Shown: positions 27,000 through 39,797 of the stretch, one piece after another
Numbering within the stretch: the stretch's first letter is position 1
Layout of the letters: every line of letters starts with the position of its first letter
Source: Chrysoperla carnea
Lineage: Eukaryota > Arthropoda > Insecta > Neuroptera > Chrysopidae
NCBI RefSeq assembly: GCF_905475395.1
Contig: NC_058337.1
Coordinates: 139,755,172 to 139,819,171, forward strand
Length of the DNA: 64,000 nt
Direction: 5' to 3'
Notes under the pieces: model-generated
Database searches by the model: none
Seen by the model: only the letters and a program-made list of their open reading frames with translations
What the model was told of the DNA's origin: nothing
Made by a program: the position numbers and the translations under genes

Positions 27000-29874
27000 A
27001 TAGTTTTAATTTAAGACTAAAAAAAATGTATATATATATAAAATATGGTGGAAGCGATGGGAAAACCAGGACGCCACAACCTTACTATGCATTGTCATTC
27101 AAACTAAATGTGCATGGAAAATTTCAGCTCAATCGGAAACCGAGAAGTGGATCAAATTTTACTTGCAAGAGGCTTTAAGACTGAAGACAAAAATTATATT
27201 AATAATTTTCAAAATTTTTGTGCACTAAAATGAGTGGTGTAAACCCAAGATGAGTATAACATTAGTAAGTAGTCCATAAACGTTCTATATCTTTTTATCT
27301 TTATCCAATGTATTGAACGGGAAAACTTGAAAAACATCTATGTGTTACTTTAAAATAATCAAATGCGATTTAAACATACAATAAAAGGAAACGTTTTACA
27401 ATATTAAACATTTAAATTTAATGAGTTAAAATGTTCTACAGAGTTCAAATGTTCTGTAGTTTTTAAGGTTATTCGCGTAAAATCTTTATATAAAAATCTT
27501 AGAATCTTTGTTTTAAGTAAAAAATATCAGATATTAAAAAATTGAACAAAACGTAAACCTTTCCCACAAAATCAATATACCCTTCTGAGAAAAGTTAACA
27601 CCAAGAATATCGTATACATAGATACAACCATTCCCATTACTATATTATATCAATATGCATACAATAAAATAAACTGATTGTGACTCATTCAACTAATTCA
27701 GACATGCTTTGTTGACTATTTCATTTTATGTATGTATTTAAACACATATGTATATATTTTATGTATGTAAATAGAATGTAAGATCACCTCCTACAATCCT
27801 TCAATATTTTATTGAACTGTGATTCGATATAGTTATTTACTTTTTATTAATATTTTATTAGTTTATTTTGTTAATTATTTCGCAAAGTAGGCCTCAGATC
27901 CAAAATTGGTAAATAACTTTTTACTCCATCTTTATGAGCTTTATTCTGTAGGCCAACGATCTGCAGTCAATAACAGAACGCCCTGTATATATGGTATAAA
28001 AATTTTAAGGCATACATGGTATATATGTATTATTTATTTTTTTTTTTTTTTGATTAAATTAATAGAATTTAATTATTTTTTAGAATCGGGACCTGGTATG
28101 CAGGCGAAGGTAGGCTATGTTTTGTACCAAAAATAGAATACACATTACTTGTATTTTATTGAAATAAAATATAATGAAAATGATGAAAAGAAATAATTGA
28201 TAAGTTTAATTAAAAATGTTTTCTTTGGTCGGTTCAAATTCAAAACAAAAACATAATATTGAGGCAGAAAAAATACATACCGATCGATTAAATAAAGTGT
28301 GCAATTTATAAATAAAATAATCATATACATATACGAGAATCGTTTTACCGCATGCCATGTTTAGTTTGCAATGATCGCATTTCAAAGAGGTTCCCATACT
28401 AAGTTAATTAATAAATATCACAAATGAAAAAAATAGTTGAAAAGATTTTTTAATAAACGAAAAATTAATTAATTCGCACAGAAACAAATATTTTTAAAAC
28501 AAATGTGCATTATATTTATACCATATACTAGAGTGATACCAACTCGCTTTTGTTTGAAACATTTTTTCGTAAACATCACTGTTTACTCGTTAAATCGAGT
28601 GTTATGACTGTGAAAGCTGGACGTTTTAGAAGAAAATGAATCGAAAATGCCATAGTTTTTCTGAAAACTCTTAAATTGAGTAACTTTGATTTGTGTTTCT
28701 TAAACTTTTTAAGGCAGTATTCAAAGCGAAGGTCTCGAGAGGCTTCCTAGACGAATAAGGTTCCAAATATCTAAACATAGAACCTATCACATCTCTAGGT
28801 AGGATTTATTTATTTTCATGGAACTATAGAACTTCGGCTACCGTATTAAACTACCTTAAAATTTTACGTACTGTAGAAGGGTATTTGTGATAGATAAACC
28901 CATTGGAGATGAGAATGTATAGCAGGTTATGTAATAAGTAACAGGGAGCGCGTTACATAAATAATTCCACAGACTAAATGTGGAGACATGTTTTCGTATG
29001 ACATGTAAAATGTTTAAGACATATTTCACAAATTGTTGTTGTGATTATCGATAGTAAAATCAATTACGAATATTATTTACTTATGTAATTACTTTGGCTT
29101 TTTTTGTCTCTTTTTGTAACATTAAATCAATACTGAAAAATTTGTTTTGAAATTTTTTTGTTTTGAAAAAATTTGATCTCGTAAATGACGTAACAGAACT
29201 TCGTGTCATACCTGGAAATGTGTTCATTAATTTTATTCATAACTTAGATTCGAATTCATAGAATATAAATTAGTTGGAAATTTGACTAGACACGTGACGG
29301 CCGAACTGCTTTAAACTATTTTTCCCAAAAGTGACAAGAATGTTAACGAAACCTGTGCTATAATTGTAATTATGATAATTTTGCACATATCATGTTTGTA
29401 ATAACATCCATCAATCGTAAATGCCCTTGGAATGTGTCAACACCCAACAATGTCCTCTTAAATTATGTAGGAATATAATTGCACCTTGAAGCGTTGAAAA
29501 GACATTCACAAATATATACCGTACATACACATGGATTGTGACACAAATGTGAGCACAAAATGTTTCAAATTTCGTTTACGTTAACGACACACAAACGAAA
29601 CGAACATTGAAAATTTTCAATTACAATTTGATGTCAGGTTTGTGTTGTAGCAAGCAAGTATAAAATGGTAACATTTAAATGACATACCTACAAGTTATGT
29701 ACTATATGATTACAAATTACGTATATGTTGTTTAAGGAAGTACGAGTAGAGTAGCAACTTCCAGTAAGAGGATTGATTTGTTTATACAAGGTGTCATATA
29801 ATTGTCTGCTAATTTTTGTAGTAATTTTGCATTTCCACTCCCTCACACTATGATAAACCACATCCTCTGTTTAA
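27000..29874. other. Non-coding DNA with repeat fragments
   Basis: Positions 27870-27993 are a CCTCAGATCCAAAATTGGTAAA...CGCCCTGTATAT repeat fragment. Positions 28535-28600 are a minus-strand fragment of family B. Other short frames (27906, 28145, 28206) have no coding character. Confidence 0.45.
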
Positions 29875-30062
29875 GTAGTGTTTTATTGGATGAATTTATT
29901 TTGATGAATAAAATTTTTATTAATTTATTCATATAAGAGTAGGTTAAATATCTCGTAAACTATGCCTCAGATCAAAATTTGGTAAGGAATATTTTCTTTT
30001 TTTTTCCTCGGCTTATTCAGGATGCGAAAGTTACGCAGACAATTATAAAACACCTTGTATGT
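29875..30062 (+). repeat. CACCTTGTATG-ending interspersed repeat
   Basis: Colinear with 5958-6146: GTAGTGTTTTATTGGATGAA, then ATATAAGAGTAGG, TATCTCGTAAA, GCCTCAGATC and the terminal AAAACACCTTGTATG. About 75-80 per cent similar by eye. Confidence 0.65.
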
Positions 30063-30419
30063 AGTTTAAATACGCTAAAGAATGTTCTGAAAAAATGAGT
30101 GTGTAAAATGAGATTTCGGTTTCAAATTTTGAGGATGGATTTTGTTTGAACTAAAAGAAAATAATATGCTGCTCATTAACGAACTCAAATTCTCTTTTAT
30201 ATCTTTATCTATTTCAATTTTTAATTTACCCTACTCGTACTTCCTTAACGTCTATCTCGACCCCGATTCATCCCTTGACTTCATACAAACTAAAATGAAA
30301 TCCCTGTATAGTAAACTTCATGTATAATATACAGTTTAGTGAATATAATAGGTTTAAGTACATATTGTGTAAAAAAAACACTGCAAATTAGTTCACAGAA
30401 ACTTTTATCCCCATTTTAT

Positions 30420-30705
30420 ATCTCTTTCTAAGAACGAGATGACTGGATCTACCAGTGCATCACGATTATTGCAGGAGCGTCATATCGGGGAGTAGGAAAC
30501 AAGCATGTCTCATCTTTTCCATCATTGTCCAGCTATTGCCATGAGGAGACGAACACACTTGACTCAGCCTTAAACAAATCCAAGTGGTTCATGAAGTACA
30601 GACCGGACATGGGCCAAATCTCTTTCGGAATCAACGGGCACTATGGTTTGAATATGTCCTACCCCAAGACATTCGTTCGAACCTAGTCTAACCTCACCTC
30701 TAATC
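30420..30705 (+). pseudogene. Non-LTR retrotransposon (LINE) ORF2 C-terminus and 3' tail
   Basis: One frame shows the C-terminal zinc motif of non-LTR polymerases, ETSMSHLFHHCPA (about 30500-30540). After a frameshift a second frame gives SKWFMKYRPDMGQISFGI, which matches the end of the LINE at 36936-37290 (FKWFTEYWPGMGQPFFGI). The 3' sequence GGCACTATGGTTTGAATATG...CCTAGTCTAACC is colinear with that copy's tail. Truncated and degenerate. Confidence 0.65.
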
Positions 30706-30782
30706 ATGAGATGTGCATTAACCCCTTTAACCTTTTTTAACACCCCTTTCATCTTAGCTTGTTATTCTCATAGCAACATGTG

Positions 30783-31185
30783 TGTATTCGCACCGTGCCT
30801 GAGTTTTATTGGAGGCGTTTCCATTGTAACGATACACTATTTTAATTTTAGAATTGTATGGATGCATATATAATTGTATGGATTGCATTTATGAATTACA
30901 TTGAAAATTTAATATTATTATCTCATAAATTTAAATAAATAAATATGATAATTTACATTGGAAAAATAATATTTGTGCAATTTGATTTCTTATTTTCACA
31001 ATTTTTAATGCATTAAGTTTAATTAATTAATGTTTTTCAATAATTTGACATTTTCTATAACATTAACATGTAAAGAATTGCAAATAGTCATAACAGCCTC
31101 GTTTATCACCAAATTTTTCACTGGAAGCGCTGGCATTTTATTGTCCCTACCATGACTACGCATACAACGAATAACTTTTTGTACT
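30783..31185 (+). repeat. Interspersed repeat family F, copy 1
   Basis: About 400 bp, matching 42905-43305 in reverse. It runs from GCACCGTGCCTGAGTTT through GGATGCATATATAATTGTAT to CCATGACTACGCATACAACGAATAA. The two copies are inverted and 12 kb apart, with about 85-90 per cent identity by eye. Confidence 0.75.
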
Positions 31186-32734
31186 AATTTCTATGGATGA
31201 GCATATTTTACACAATCACTACCCACAATTCACTCACTCAGATAAAAAGATTATATTCGACGAGAAAAAAAATCAAATCAAAATTTATCATTGTCATTAT
31301 CAGAAGTTGAACTTGAATTTATAATTTTTTTCTCTCAAATTACACTAAAACTTATTTACTAATGGATATAGCAACAAAATGATTTTCCACATACCGATTA
31401 CGTACCGTATATAAGAAAATGTTTGTGAAGTAATATTAGAGAACGTTTTCCTCAACTCATGTGTGTATCATTAAATATGATAAGGTCAATGGTATTTCAG
31501 TGGTCATTAGCTTTCTTTAAGCAGTGCAAAAAAGTACATGATCGTAATTGAAATTGAAAAAAAAAAATATATCGTGAATTAGATAAAATGAAATTTGTAC
31601 TAATTGAAAAAGAAAAAAAAAGGCTTCAATAATTTCTTAGTGAATCAAGTAAGTTATTTTTGATTTATGAAGTGTCTTTTTCTGAAGCTTTTACGCTTTT
31701 TTATCAGTCATAATTTTTTATTGTATAAGGTTGTTTCAATTCGTACACTGAAAACACAAATTAGGGAAATAATTTTTCATAAAAACTACTCACTCTATCG
31801 TCAAATAAACCCGATTTTTGAAATTTTTGGATCAAATTGGCCTTATAAACTGAGTTTTATTAAACTCTGACACAAATAATTTTTTTTGATTTTTTCGATT
31901 TTTTCTAAGGGGTACCCTTCAGGAAAATTGCAAAAAATCGAGAAAATTTTGATGTTTCCGATTTCGATAAAACTTAGTTTATAAGGTAATTTTGACCCAA
32001 AAATTATAAAAAACGTGTTTATTTTCCGACGTGTTTACGTGTTTATTTTCCGATGATCAGTTTTCGAGATATCGCATGAAATCGTTTTGAAATGAGCGAT
32101 ATATTAAAAACTACTCGCCCTATCATCAAATAAACCCGATTTTTGAAATTTTTGGATCAAATTAGCCTTGTAAACTGAGTTTTATCAAATTCTGACACAA
32201 AGAATTTTTTTTTATTTTTTGTATCCGAGTTTAAGGAGATATGCATTGAATAATGCTAGGGATTTCAATAAAACTTTATAAATATATTTTTTGATTAATA
32301 AAATTAACAAAAATTACAAAAAATTCCTAGATCATCGAGCTTTTTAATTTTTATTTTATCGTCAAATATCAAAATTACCGCACATTCACCGTACTTGTTC
32401 AAATAACCGAATTACTTTAAATTCTACGAAGAATATAATTTTTGGAAAACACACAATATATTTTTATTTTACAAAGCTTTTCTTGTGAAATAGTAAATTT
32501 AAAACTTAAGGTCAAAATAGCATGCGATTAGAGAATATATTGTTCCCTAAAAATAGTCAAGACACATTGATCACACACAAAAAAAGACAAATATATGTAC
32601 ATTTGAACATGTCATTAAAGGCTTAGAGTATAATCGTGTGAAAAATATGAAAATTCTCTGTATGTTTGTTTGCGTGATAGTTTGTCATCTGTACAGAATG
32701 CTCCATGTTTATGATGGCTTTTTTGTAAGATAAA
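31186..32734. other. Non-coding DNA with degenerate TTTTGACCCAAAAATT-type repeats
   Basis: Positions about 31780-32240 hold two copies of a degenerate motif family (AAATAAACCCGATTTTTGAAATTTTTGG ... CTTATAAACTGAGTTTTAT). Related stretches lie at 33600-34300, 44180-44620 and 47850-48330. The ORF at 31667 is part of this. No gene. Confidence 0.5.
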
Positions 32735-33105
32735 ACAATAGAGTATTCTACTATTTTTGAAAAAGTACTTCAAAATAATTTACTTTTTTACTTAAATTCA
32801 TTTTTAAGCCTTTTTTAAACTGTCAAAAACGCGGGTATCCAATTTGATGACGTTATATCGGTATCAATATACAAAATAACACAGATAAGTTTGACAGATA
32901 TATTCATAGACATCTGATTATAATAAATATAAATACTGATTATCTAGGGATATATTATACCCAGCTGTCTACACTGAACTAACTGATGGTCTATGGCTCA
33001 TACCGATATGACATTACAGCAGGGATTGCCCGCGTTTTAGATCACGTGATATACAGTTTAAAAATTACGATTTTTAATTTTAATATTTTAAAAGAAAAAT
33101 GTGTT
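32735..33105 (+). repeat. AGTATTCTACTATTTTTG repeat, copy without visible target duplication
   Basis: Direct relative of 39338-39775. Shared stretches are AGTACTTCAAAAT, AACTGTCAAAAACG, TTTGACAGATATATTCATAG and TATACCCAGCTGTC, and the end TTTTTAATTTTAATATTTTAAAAG. It lacks the central about 60 bp of the other copy. Confidence 0.65.
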
Positions 33106-33801
33106 CGAAAACCATTAAAATCCATAGTTTGTATAACTTGACGAAAAGTAATTTCTCACGATGAAAGTGCGTCGTTGGAACAAAAGGATGAAAAATGTAT
33201 AAAAACAGAAAATATTTTTCTCGCCACATATTGCTAACACATTCAGTACATTCCTTGAAACAGAAGTTCCTCACACAATAATATTATAAACATCTCATCA
33301 TTTGTCAACAAAAAATGGGGCATTGTTTTTCATAACTTTTTTTTTTTTTTGTTTAACAGTGAAAAACTCATTTGAATAAAATTCGAGGTACAAGCACCCT
33401 AATCAATTTTCAAGATAGTTCTATTTTATTTCTTATTTCACTTGATGTTTTTCTTTTCTTCTAAATTATATTCCAACTTTCAAAATATAAATATAAACGA
33501 AAACTAGAAAAAATTTTCCTGCAAGGTGACTTCCTCAATAGAATGTATTTTTTTTAGGATTCAGTAACCAAAAAAATTAAGATAAAAATGAAATTCCGTT
33601 CAATCGCAAGTTCACCTTTTTCGTGTCTTTGGATTATTTAGGACCCAAATTAAGGTCTTAAAACATAAAAAATAAGTTCATTCACGATTTCATATTTTCC
33701 GAGATATTTCTTGAATAGTTCCGAAGTTAAAAACTATTCCGACAGAATTTTAGCGGCCTCTCAAAAACTATTCATCTAATCAATCATTGAACCCGATTAT
33801 T

Positions 33802-34155
33802 GTTTAAAAATGTACCGCTTAGGAAAAATACGCTAGACAAATAATTTGAACGAAAAAATATCATAAATTTAAATAATAAGTTAGTAGGCAAACATGCTAG
33901 TTCTTACAGATGCTCTCTTAATGCTCTAGTTATATGTATAATACTCAAAACATTATTAGGTGAACATGGTAGTTTTAAAAGATGCTCTTCTAATACTCTA
34001 GACATATAATTAGGTACCATTTTTAATACATGTTCTCCTAATAATAATTTAAGGACTTTTGACTTTTTTCACTACTATGAAATTTGTTATTTGTTTTTTT
34101 TTTTTGTCTATGGGTACAGTGAGCCACGGGTTACGGTAACTACGTACCGGAATTC
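33802..34155 (+). repeat. 350-bp direct repeat, first copy
   Basis: Nearly identical to 34763-35113. Both run from GTTTAAAAATGTACCGCTTAGG to GGTAACTACGTACCGGAATTC. I saw only a T/C change (GGACTTTTG/GGACCTTTG) and a T-run length change. No TG...CA ends typical of LTRs. Confidence 0.88.
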
Positions 34156-34762
34156 TTAGGGTATAAATTATACTAAATTTCAACAAATTCCATCAAAGGA
34201 AAACCCTCAAGAAAATTTTAGAAAATGGGCAAAATTAGTTTGTTTCCGATTTGAATAAAAATCGTTTTCTAGAGTCATTTTGGTCCAACAAATGAAAAAA
34301 TGGGATCCTTTTGGCGATTAAAAGAATAATTTCTGATTATAATCGTTCATGGACGTAATAATTTCACATTGGTTCAGTTGACTAAGTATGAATTTTCAAA
34401 CCAAAATATGGTCAAAAATATCTGATTTGCATCATTTTTTGAATTGTTTTTATTCAAAAATTCTTATTTTTCCTCCTTCTTAGGGCCAGAACTGGGGACG
34501 CCCATGGTCAGAATGGTATTTGAAAAAGAAAAGTTAGTTTAAAAGAGTATAGAGAGACCTTGAATGAAGCAATACGGAACCATCTATCATAAATTTTTCC
34601 ACTAAACAGTCAATTTTTTTCATATCCTAAATAAACTAAATTTATATATTATTACGATAGCATGTTTTTTTCTGTCTTAACCTTATCTTCCATAATTCTT
34701 CCATGATACACCCTTCATTTTCAATCTGATTATGTCAAGGTTTGACGAAAAATATACTTACG

Positions 34763-35113
34763 GTTTAAAAATGTACCGCTTAGGAAAAATACGCTAGACA
34801 AATAATTTGAACGAAAAAATATCATAAATTTAAATAATAAGTTAGTAGGCAAACATGCTAGTTCTTACAGATGCTCTCTTAATGCTCTAGTTATATGTAT
34901 AATACTCAAAACATTATTAGGTGAACATGGTAGTTTTAAAAGATGCTCTTCTAATACTCTAGACATATAATTAGGTACCATTTTTAATACATGTTCTCCT
35001 AATAATAATTTAAGGACCTTTGACTTTTTTCACTACTATGAAATTTGTTATTTGTTTTTTTTTGTCTATGGGTACAGTGAGCCACGGGTTACGGTAACTA
35101 CGTACCGGAATTC
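34763..35113 (+). repeat. 350-bp direct repeat, second copy
   Basis: See the first copy at 33802-34155. The 607 bp between them (34156-34762) is not duplicated and holds the degenerate CCCAAAAATT-type repeat and no ORF of note. Confidence 0.88.
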
Positions 35114-35624
35114 CTTACGGGTCGAGCTAGTACTATATATGTTAGGGTTTTTTTTGATATAAACTTGATAAGATCTTTTATCTACAATAAACGTTGTCGC
35201 GTCACGCTGTCGCCAAATTATTTTGTATGGCGCGAATATACCTTGGGCAAATTATTTCAATTTTTACGTTTTGTTTTTTTACTAAGCATTGACTGTATTT
35301 CCGGAAATAACAAATCGATTTTTGAATTTATTATACGCTTAAATGTTCCGTATACGCTTAAATGTTCCGTAATCCGATAATATGATGGTAAAACAGAGGT
35401 CTACACGATTCTTAATTTCTTTCAGGAATAAAATTAAAATTGCCAAAGAATTACAACTTATATAAGCATTTTAAACAAGTAATTAGACAGATATTATACA
35501 GAGAGGTCGGGCATAGTATTTGAAGTCATATACTATGTTTGCCTTAAGAACTCTACGCTTAATTTTGTTTTGCTAGAAAGAGATAATTACAAATTTTTGA
35601 TGACTTTTCTCATGGTTGTTTTTA

Positions 35625-35905
35625 TATAGGTTAGGTTTGGTTATAATGGCAGTCTACGAAGGACACACTTAGGCTATAGAGAACCTTTGTGATACCATAT
35701 GTGTGTTTTACCACCTTTCCGATGATAATTTCATTTATCAGCTCCTCAATTTCAGAGATGCATATACCATGAACTACACCAGCCCATCACAACTATTAAT
35801 TAAATTAATTTTGTTGCGACGGCGGAAACCGAACCCGCTACCCTAGGCATATCGCGGACACAATTGGTTACGCCTTAACCAACTGAGCTAATAGGGCGAC
35901 TTGTT
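35625..35905 (-). repeat. tRNA-derived SINE with a LINE-type 3' tail
   Basis: On the minus strand the head (about 35900-35814) has an A box TTAGCTCAGTTGGTTAAGG and a B box GGGTTCGGTTTCC, typical of a tRNA-derived pol III promoter. The body follows to about 35710. The 3' tail GGTATCACAAAGGTTCTCTA...AACCTAACC matches the 3' tail of the LINE at 36936-37290 (GGTATCACAACGGACTTTAT...). This is the expected arrangement of a SINE mobilised by that LINE. Confidence 0.7.
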
Positions 35906-36935
35906 TTTATATAGCTATTCGAAAAATAATTTTTCTCTACTATTTGTTACATAAACAAACTTTTAGGTAAGAAAAAACAATTTTCCGCTTATCGAGACCA
36001 CACTGTTTCAAACTGGCATATGTTAGTTGGGTTAAAAAAAATATCAACGACAGATAGTTAGTTTCAATCGAAATTTATAAAAAAAGTATTAAAAGCAGTT
36101 AAACTGTATTTTTTAAAAAAATGTTCATAAAATAAATATTAAAAAAAAAAGAAAGTAGAACGAGTATTAAAAACTGCGCAATTTTTACGAATTTTCTTTT
36201 GACAACCTTTGATTGTAATTTGACGTTGATACTGTGTTAATGACACAACGATCTGTACATATATTTTTATATTGTGTACACGAGACTGCACGCTATTTTT
36301 TTTATATCAACTTCACAGCGATAATGAAATTACAAGGGGTCCAGTAAAAATTGTGCAAAAAAAAAAAAAAAAAGAAGAAATTATAGAAAAATGAATGCTT
36401 ATAACAATAATTTCGAAAAAGATTCGGAGAGTCTCTAATGAATATTTTTGCATTAAGATATTCTTCTTATATTTATTTTTTTACCATGTTTTATTAGCTT
36501 GTTTTCTTGTATGTCTGCCATACAAAGTTGAAATTTTGTAATTGATTTTAAACTAACTTCCCGATAAGTCAAAGACTTGAAATTTGAACCATAGCTCAGA
36601 AATGGATGACAATGCATGAAAATGTTAAAGAATAAAGAAAAGGGGGAGAGAAAGATTAAGAAAACGAAAAATACGAACTATTAATTTTATAACGGATTAA
36701 AAAGTATAAAATAATTTCTCTAATCCCCATAAAGTTAAAACACAGATATCCTGAAAATTAAAATTTCAAAACTATTGAAAGCTTTTAAAATACATACTAG
36801 TAAAATTGGAAACAAAAAAACTGAAGTGTTACACAGAAATATCTTAGTTGATTAAAGCAGTAGCATTTTGGAGCACCATTGAAGCAAAGGTCGAACTGTT
36901 TCCAGTACAACGACTTCTAACTCAAATCTAATCTA

Positions 36936-37290
36936 TAGGTTAGATTTGGTTAGGTAAGAGTGGCTGTCTTGGAGTGGGACAACTTAGACCATAAAGTCCG
37001 TTGTGATACCGAAAAAGGGTTGGCCCATCCCCGGCCAATACTCCGTGAACCATTTGAAGTTTGTTAAGAACAGCAGGAGTGCTTGGACGTTGACGGATTT
37101 TAGGTCGGAAAGGTCGTCAAAAAGTGGTTGCTTCATTGTGACAGCTCCTGCAGCAGTCATGATACACTGCCAGGCCCAGGCGTTCAACCAGCGTCCTGTA
37201 ATAGCCGCAACAACTTTGCTATCAGAGGTCCTTGGGAGGGATTTAAGATGTTCGGAACTACTTCGGAAGCGTCTCACTCCATCTTGGGCA
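36936..37290 (-). pseudogene. LINE ORF2 C-terminus and 3' tail (same family as 30420)
   Basis: The minus-strand frame ends LSDLKSVNVQALLLFLTNFKW, then WPGMGQPFFG, and stops at about 36984. It is followed by a 3' UTR ending in AAATCTAACCTATA. The LLLFL..FKWF segment is typical of the end of R1/Jockey-like non-LTR polymerases, although I cannot name the clade. 5' truncated. Confidence 0.65.
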
Positions 37291-37299
37291 GTCCTATGC

Positions 37300-39315
37300 T
37301 ACCTTTGAGTTTAGAATAGACCGATCTGAGATCATATTTAGATACTGTAATTTTTTGTTAGTAATTTCCCGAGTACCTTGTATATTGTTCATAATATATA
37401 TACAAGTTTTTTATACATTATTATATGAGAATAAACGGGATAAATAAATTCTTTGATGTATTTTAAAACATTCATCGATACCTACACTTTTTTTTTTGTA
37501 AATTGTAATTGTAAAATATATATGTAGGGGTTGATCCATTTCAGTTTACACTTCGGCTGTTGTTTGTTTATTATTGTTTATCTTTATACAATACGAGTTA
37601 CATAAAATGGGAATCCGAGTTTCATATAAAAGCAAGTTGGGCATGTCTATGTTAATAATATATAAACTATCTCTGTATTAGTAAAACATCAGTACCTTTG
37701 TCAAAAAAATTTTTTTTAAATATCAATTTCCTTGAAAACAAGTGAAAACAAATAATTGACTGAGTAAATTGTTGAAATACCATGTATAGACAGTGTTGAT
37801 GACCCATTCGTTTGTTTTTTTCCGTCATGTAAATAAAGAAAAATATCAACTCTAAGAAAGCCATACACATGTAACTGATATTCCCATATAATAATTTTAT
37901 ACATAATAATACATACTAAAAAATTTGCACTTAATTTCCGCCCTAGCGGGTAAATAGTGATGTTTACGAAAAAATGTTTCAAACAAAACTTGTTTATTTT
38001 TTTATAAGGAACATTTTGCATTAAAATTTTTGTTTTATCTCTAATGATTTACAAGATGAGTCCTACGGACCCAAGACTCAATTGGCCTATGTTGCTCATT
38101 TACGAACTCAACCTTATTTTTTACGTCCTAAGCACACTATAAAAATTTCAACTTGATTTCTCTTCTCGTTTTTGAGTTATCGTGTTGACAGACAGACGGA
38201 CAGATAACCGAAAACAAACTAATTAGATGATTTTATGAACACCTATACCAAAATTTTGTTGGTAACATCAATATTTTCAAATGTTACAAACTTGGGATTA
38301 AACTTAATATACCTTGATATATTTCATATACATGGTATAAAATTTAATGAGGTTAAAAATTAACAAGAAAAGGTATTTAAAAGAGTCAAAAATAATGTAC
38401 TAATTAATGAAGTATTTACATTTTATATGATCAAAAACAAAAGAATATGATATGTAGGGTTGCCACCTGCTACGGCCTTACCCGGCAGTGACGAGCTTAG
38501 AAGGTTTTGAAATTTTGCCAAAACCCCGCGTGGTCAAGGTCGAAAAAGCAAAATTTGCGTTACGATTGCTGAATCGCCACCGCAATGGATTTGACCTCAA
38601 CAACTTGAGTAGTGAGAATTGATTTTGTTCATGATTTAAGTGTCCATAGGATTTCAGATTATTTTGATGGTATCACGATAAGAAGTCAGTTGTAAAGCTT
38701 TTATGTTCGTTCAATTTAAGTCACGTTCGTGCATAATTTTCATGTTTGTTTGTTTTCTTCGAGTCATGCTTGTGTTAAATTTTTATGTCTGTACCTTTTG
38801 ATTAAGTTTTGATAGATACTTAAGGATTAATGCCAAAACAAACTGACTGATAGTTTGCGTGCAAAATGATGGACAAAATGTGCAAATTTCTAATATATTA
38901 ATATGACTTCGTACTTATATTTTCGATGTAGTTTGATGTAGAATAAATTAAATATAACGAAATTGTACCTTTTTGAGTTTGTGCAAGCATTATGTAGACA
39001 CAATGTACATATTGGCTGTATAACAATATTTTTTTGTAGGAAAAAAATATTTGACAAACCTTATTTACGAAACGAACAAAGCACAAAATGTTATTTTTAT
39101 GTTTATTTTCGTTGTAGACAACAACACATCTGTGATTCACTCAAACAACATTTTGTCAGTTTTCATACAGTCGTGTGTCGTTTACGTTTTTAAAAACATC
39201 ATCATCATCGCTTAAAAACCCTTCCCACCTTTCGTTTCACTTTATTTAAAGAGTTTTCATCAGTTACTAAAAACATGAGTATATTTGTAGGTTAAATTAA
39301 CACATGGTTGAAGTA
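37300..39315. other. Non-coding DNA including a family B copy (37737-38342)
   Basis: The family B copy (plus) is longer than the one at 22927. The ORFs 37667-38021 are shadows of it. The remainder is AT-rich, with one GC-richer patch near 38455-38600 and no recognisable gene. Confidence 0.5.
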
Positions 39316-39337
39316 ATTATTATAGACATTGTACAAG

Positions 39338-39775
39338 AAATAGGGTATTCCACTATTTTTGAAAAAGTACTTCAAAATGTTGATTTTGCTAATAAAAAGT
39401 CATCAAAAATTTATTTCGAAAAAATACACACGCTTTCTTGCCAAAAACTTAAATTAAATTTTAAACCTTTTTTAAACTGTCAAAAACGATGGTATCCAAT
39501 TTGATGACGTAATATGGGTATCACTATATGAAAGAACACAGATAAGTTTGACAGATATATTCATAGACATATGATTATAATAAATATAAATACTTATTAT
39601 CTATGGATATATTATACCCAGCTGTCGACACTGAAATAATTGATGGTCTATGACTCATGCCGCTATGACATCACAGCAGAGCTTACCCGCGTTTTAGGTC
39701 ACGTGATATACAGTTTAAAAATTTCGATTTTTAATTTTAATATTTTAAAAGACAAATAAGCTTTTATAATACCCT
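39338..39775 (+). mobile_element. Non-autonomous element flanked by 22-bp direct repeats
   Basis: The ends ATAGGGTATTCC and AATACCCTAT form a short inverted pair. A 22-bp direct repeat (ATTATTATAGACATTGTACA plus AG) flanks it at 39316-39337 and 39776-39797. The 22-bp length is unusual for a DNA transposon target duplication and fits target-primed or imprecise insertion better. The relative at 32735-33105 lacks it. No coding capacity. Confidence 0.6.
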
Positions 39776-39797
39776 ATTATTATAGACATTGTACAAG

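Noticed and set aside
33802..35113. Interpretation of the 350-bp direct repeats as LTRs
   Set aside because: No TG...CA termini, no primer-binding site or polypurine tract, and no clear target duplication. Kept only as a repeat pair.
35814..35905. Functional tRNA gene on the minus strand
   Set aside because: A and B boxes are present, but the sequence between them does not fold into a proper anticodon arm and a SINE body with LINE tail follows.
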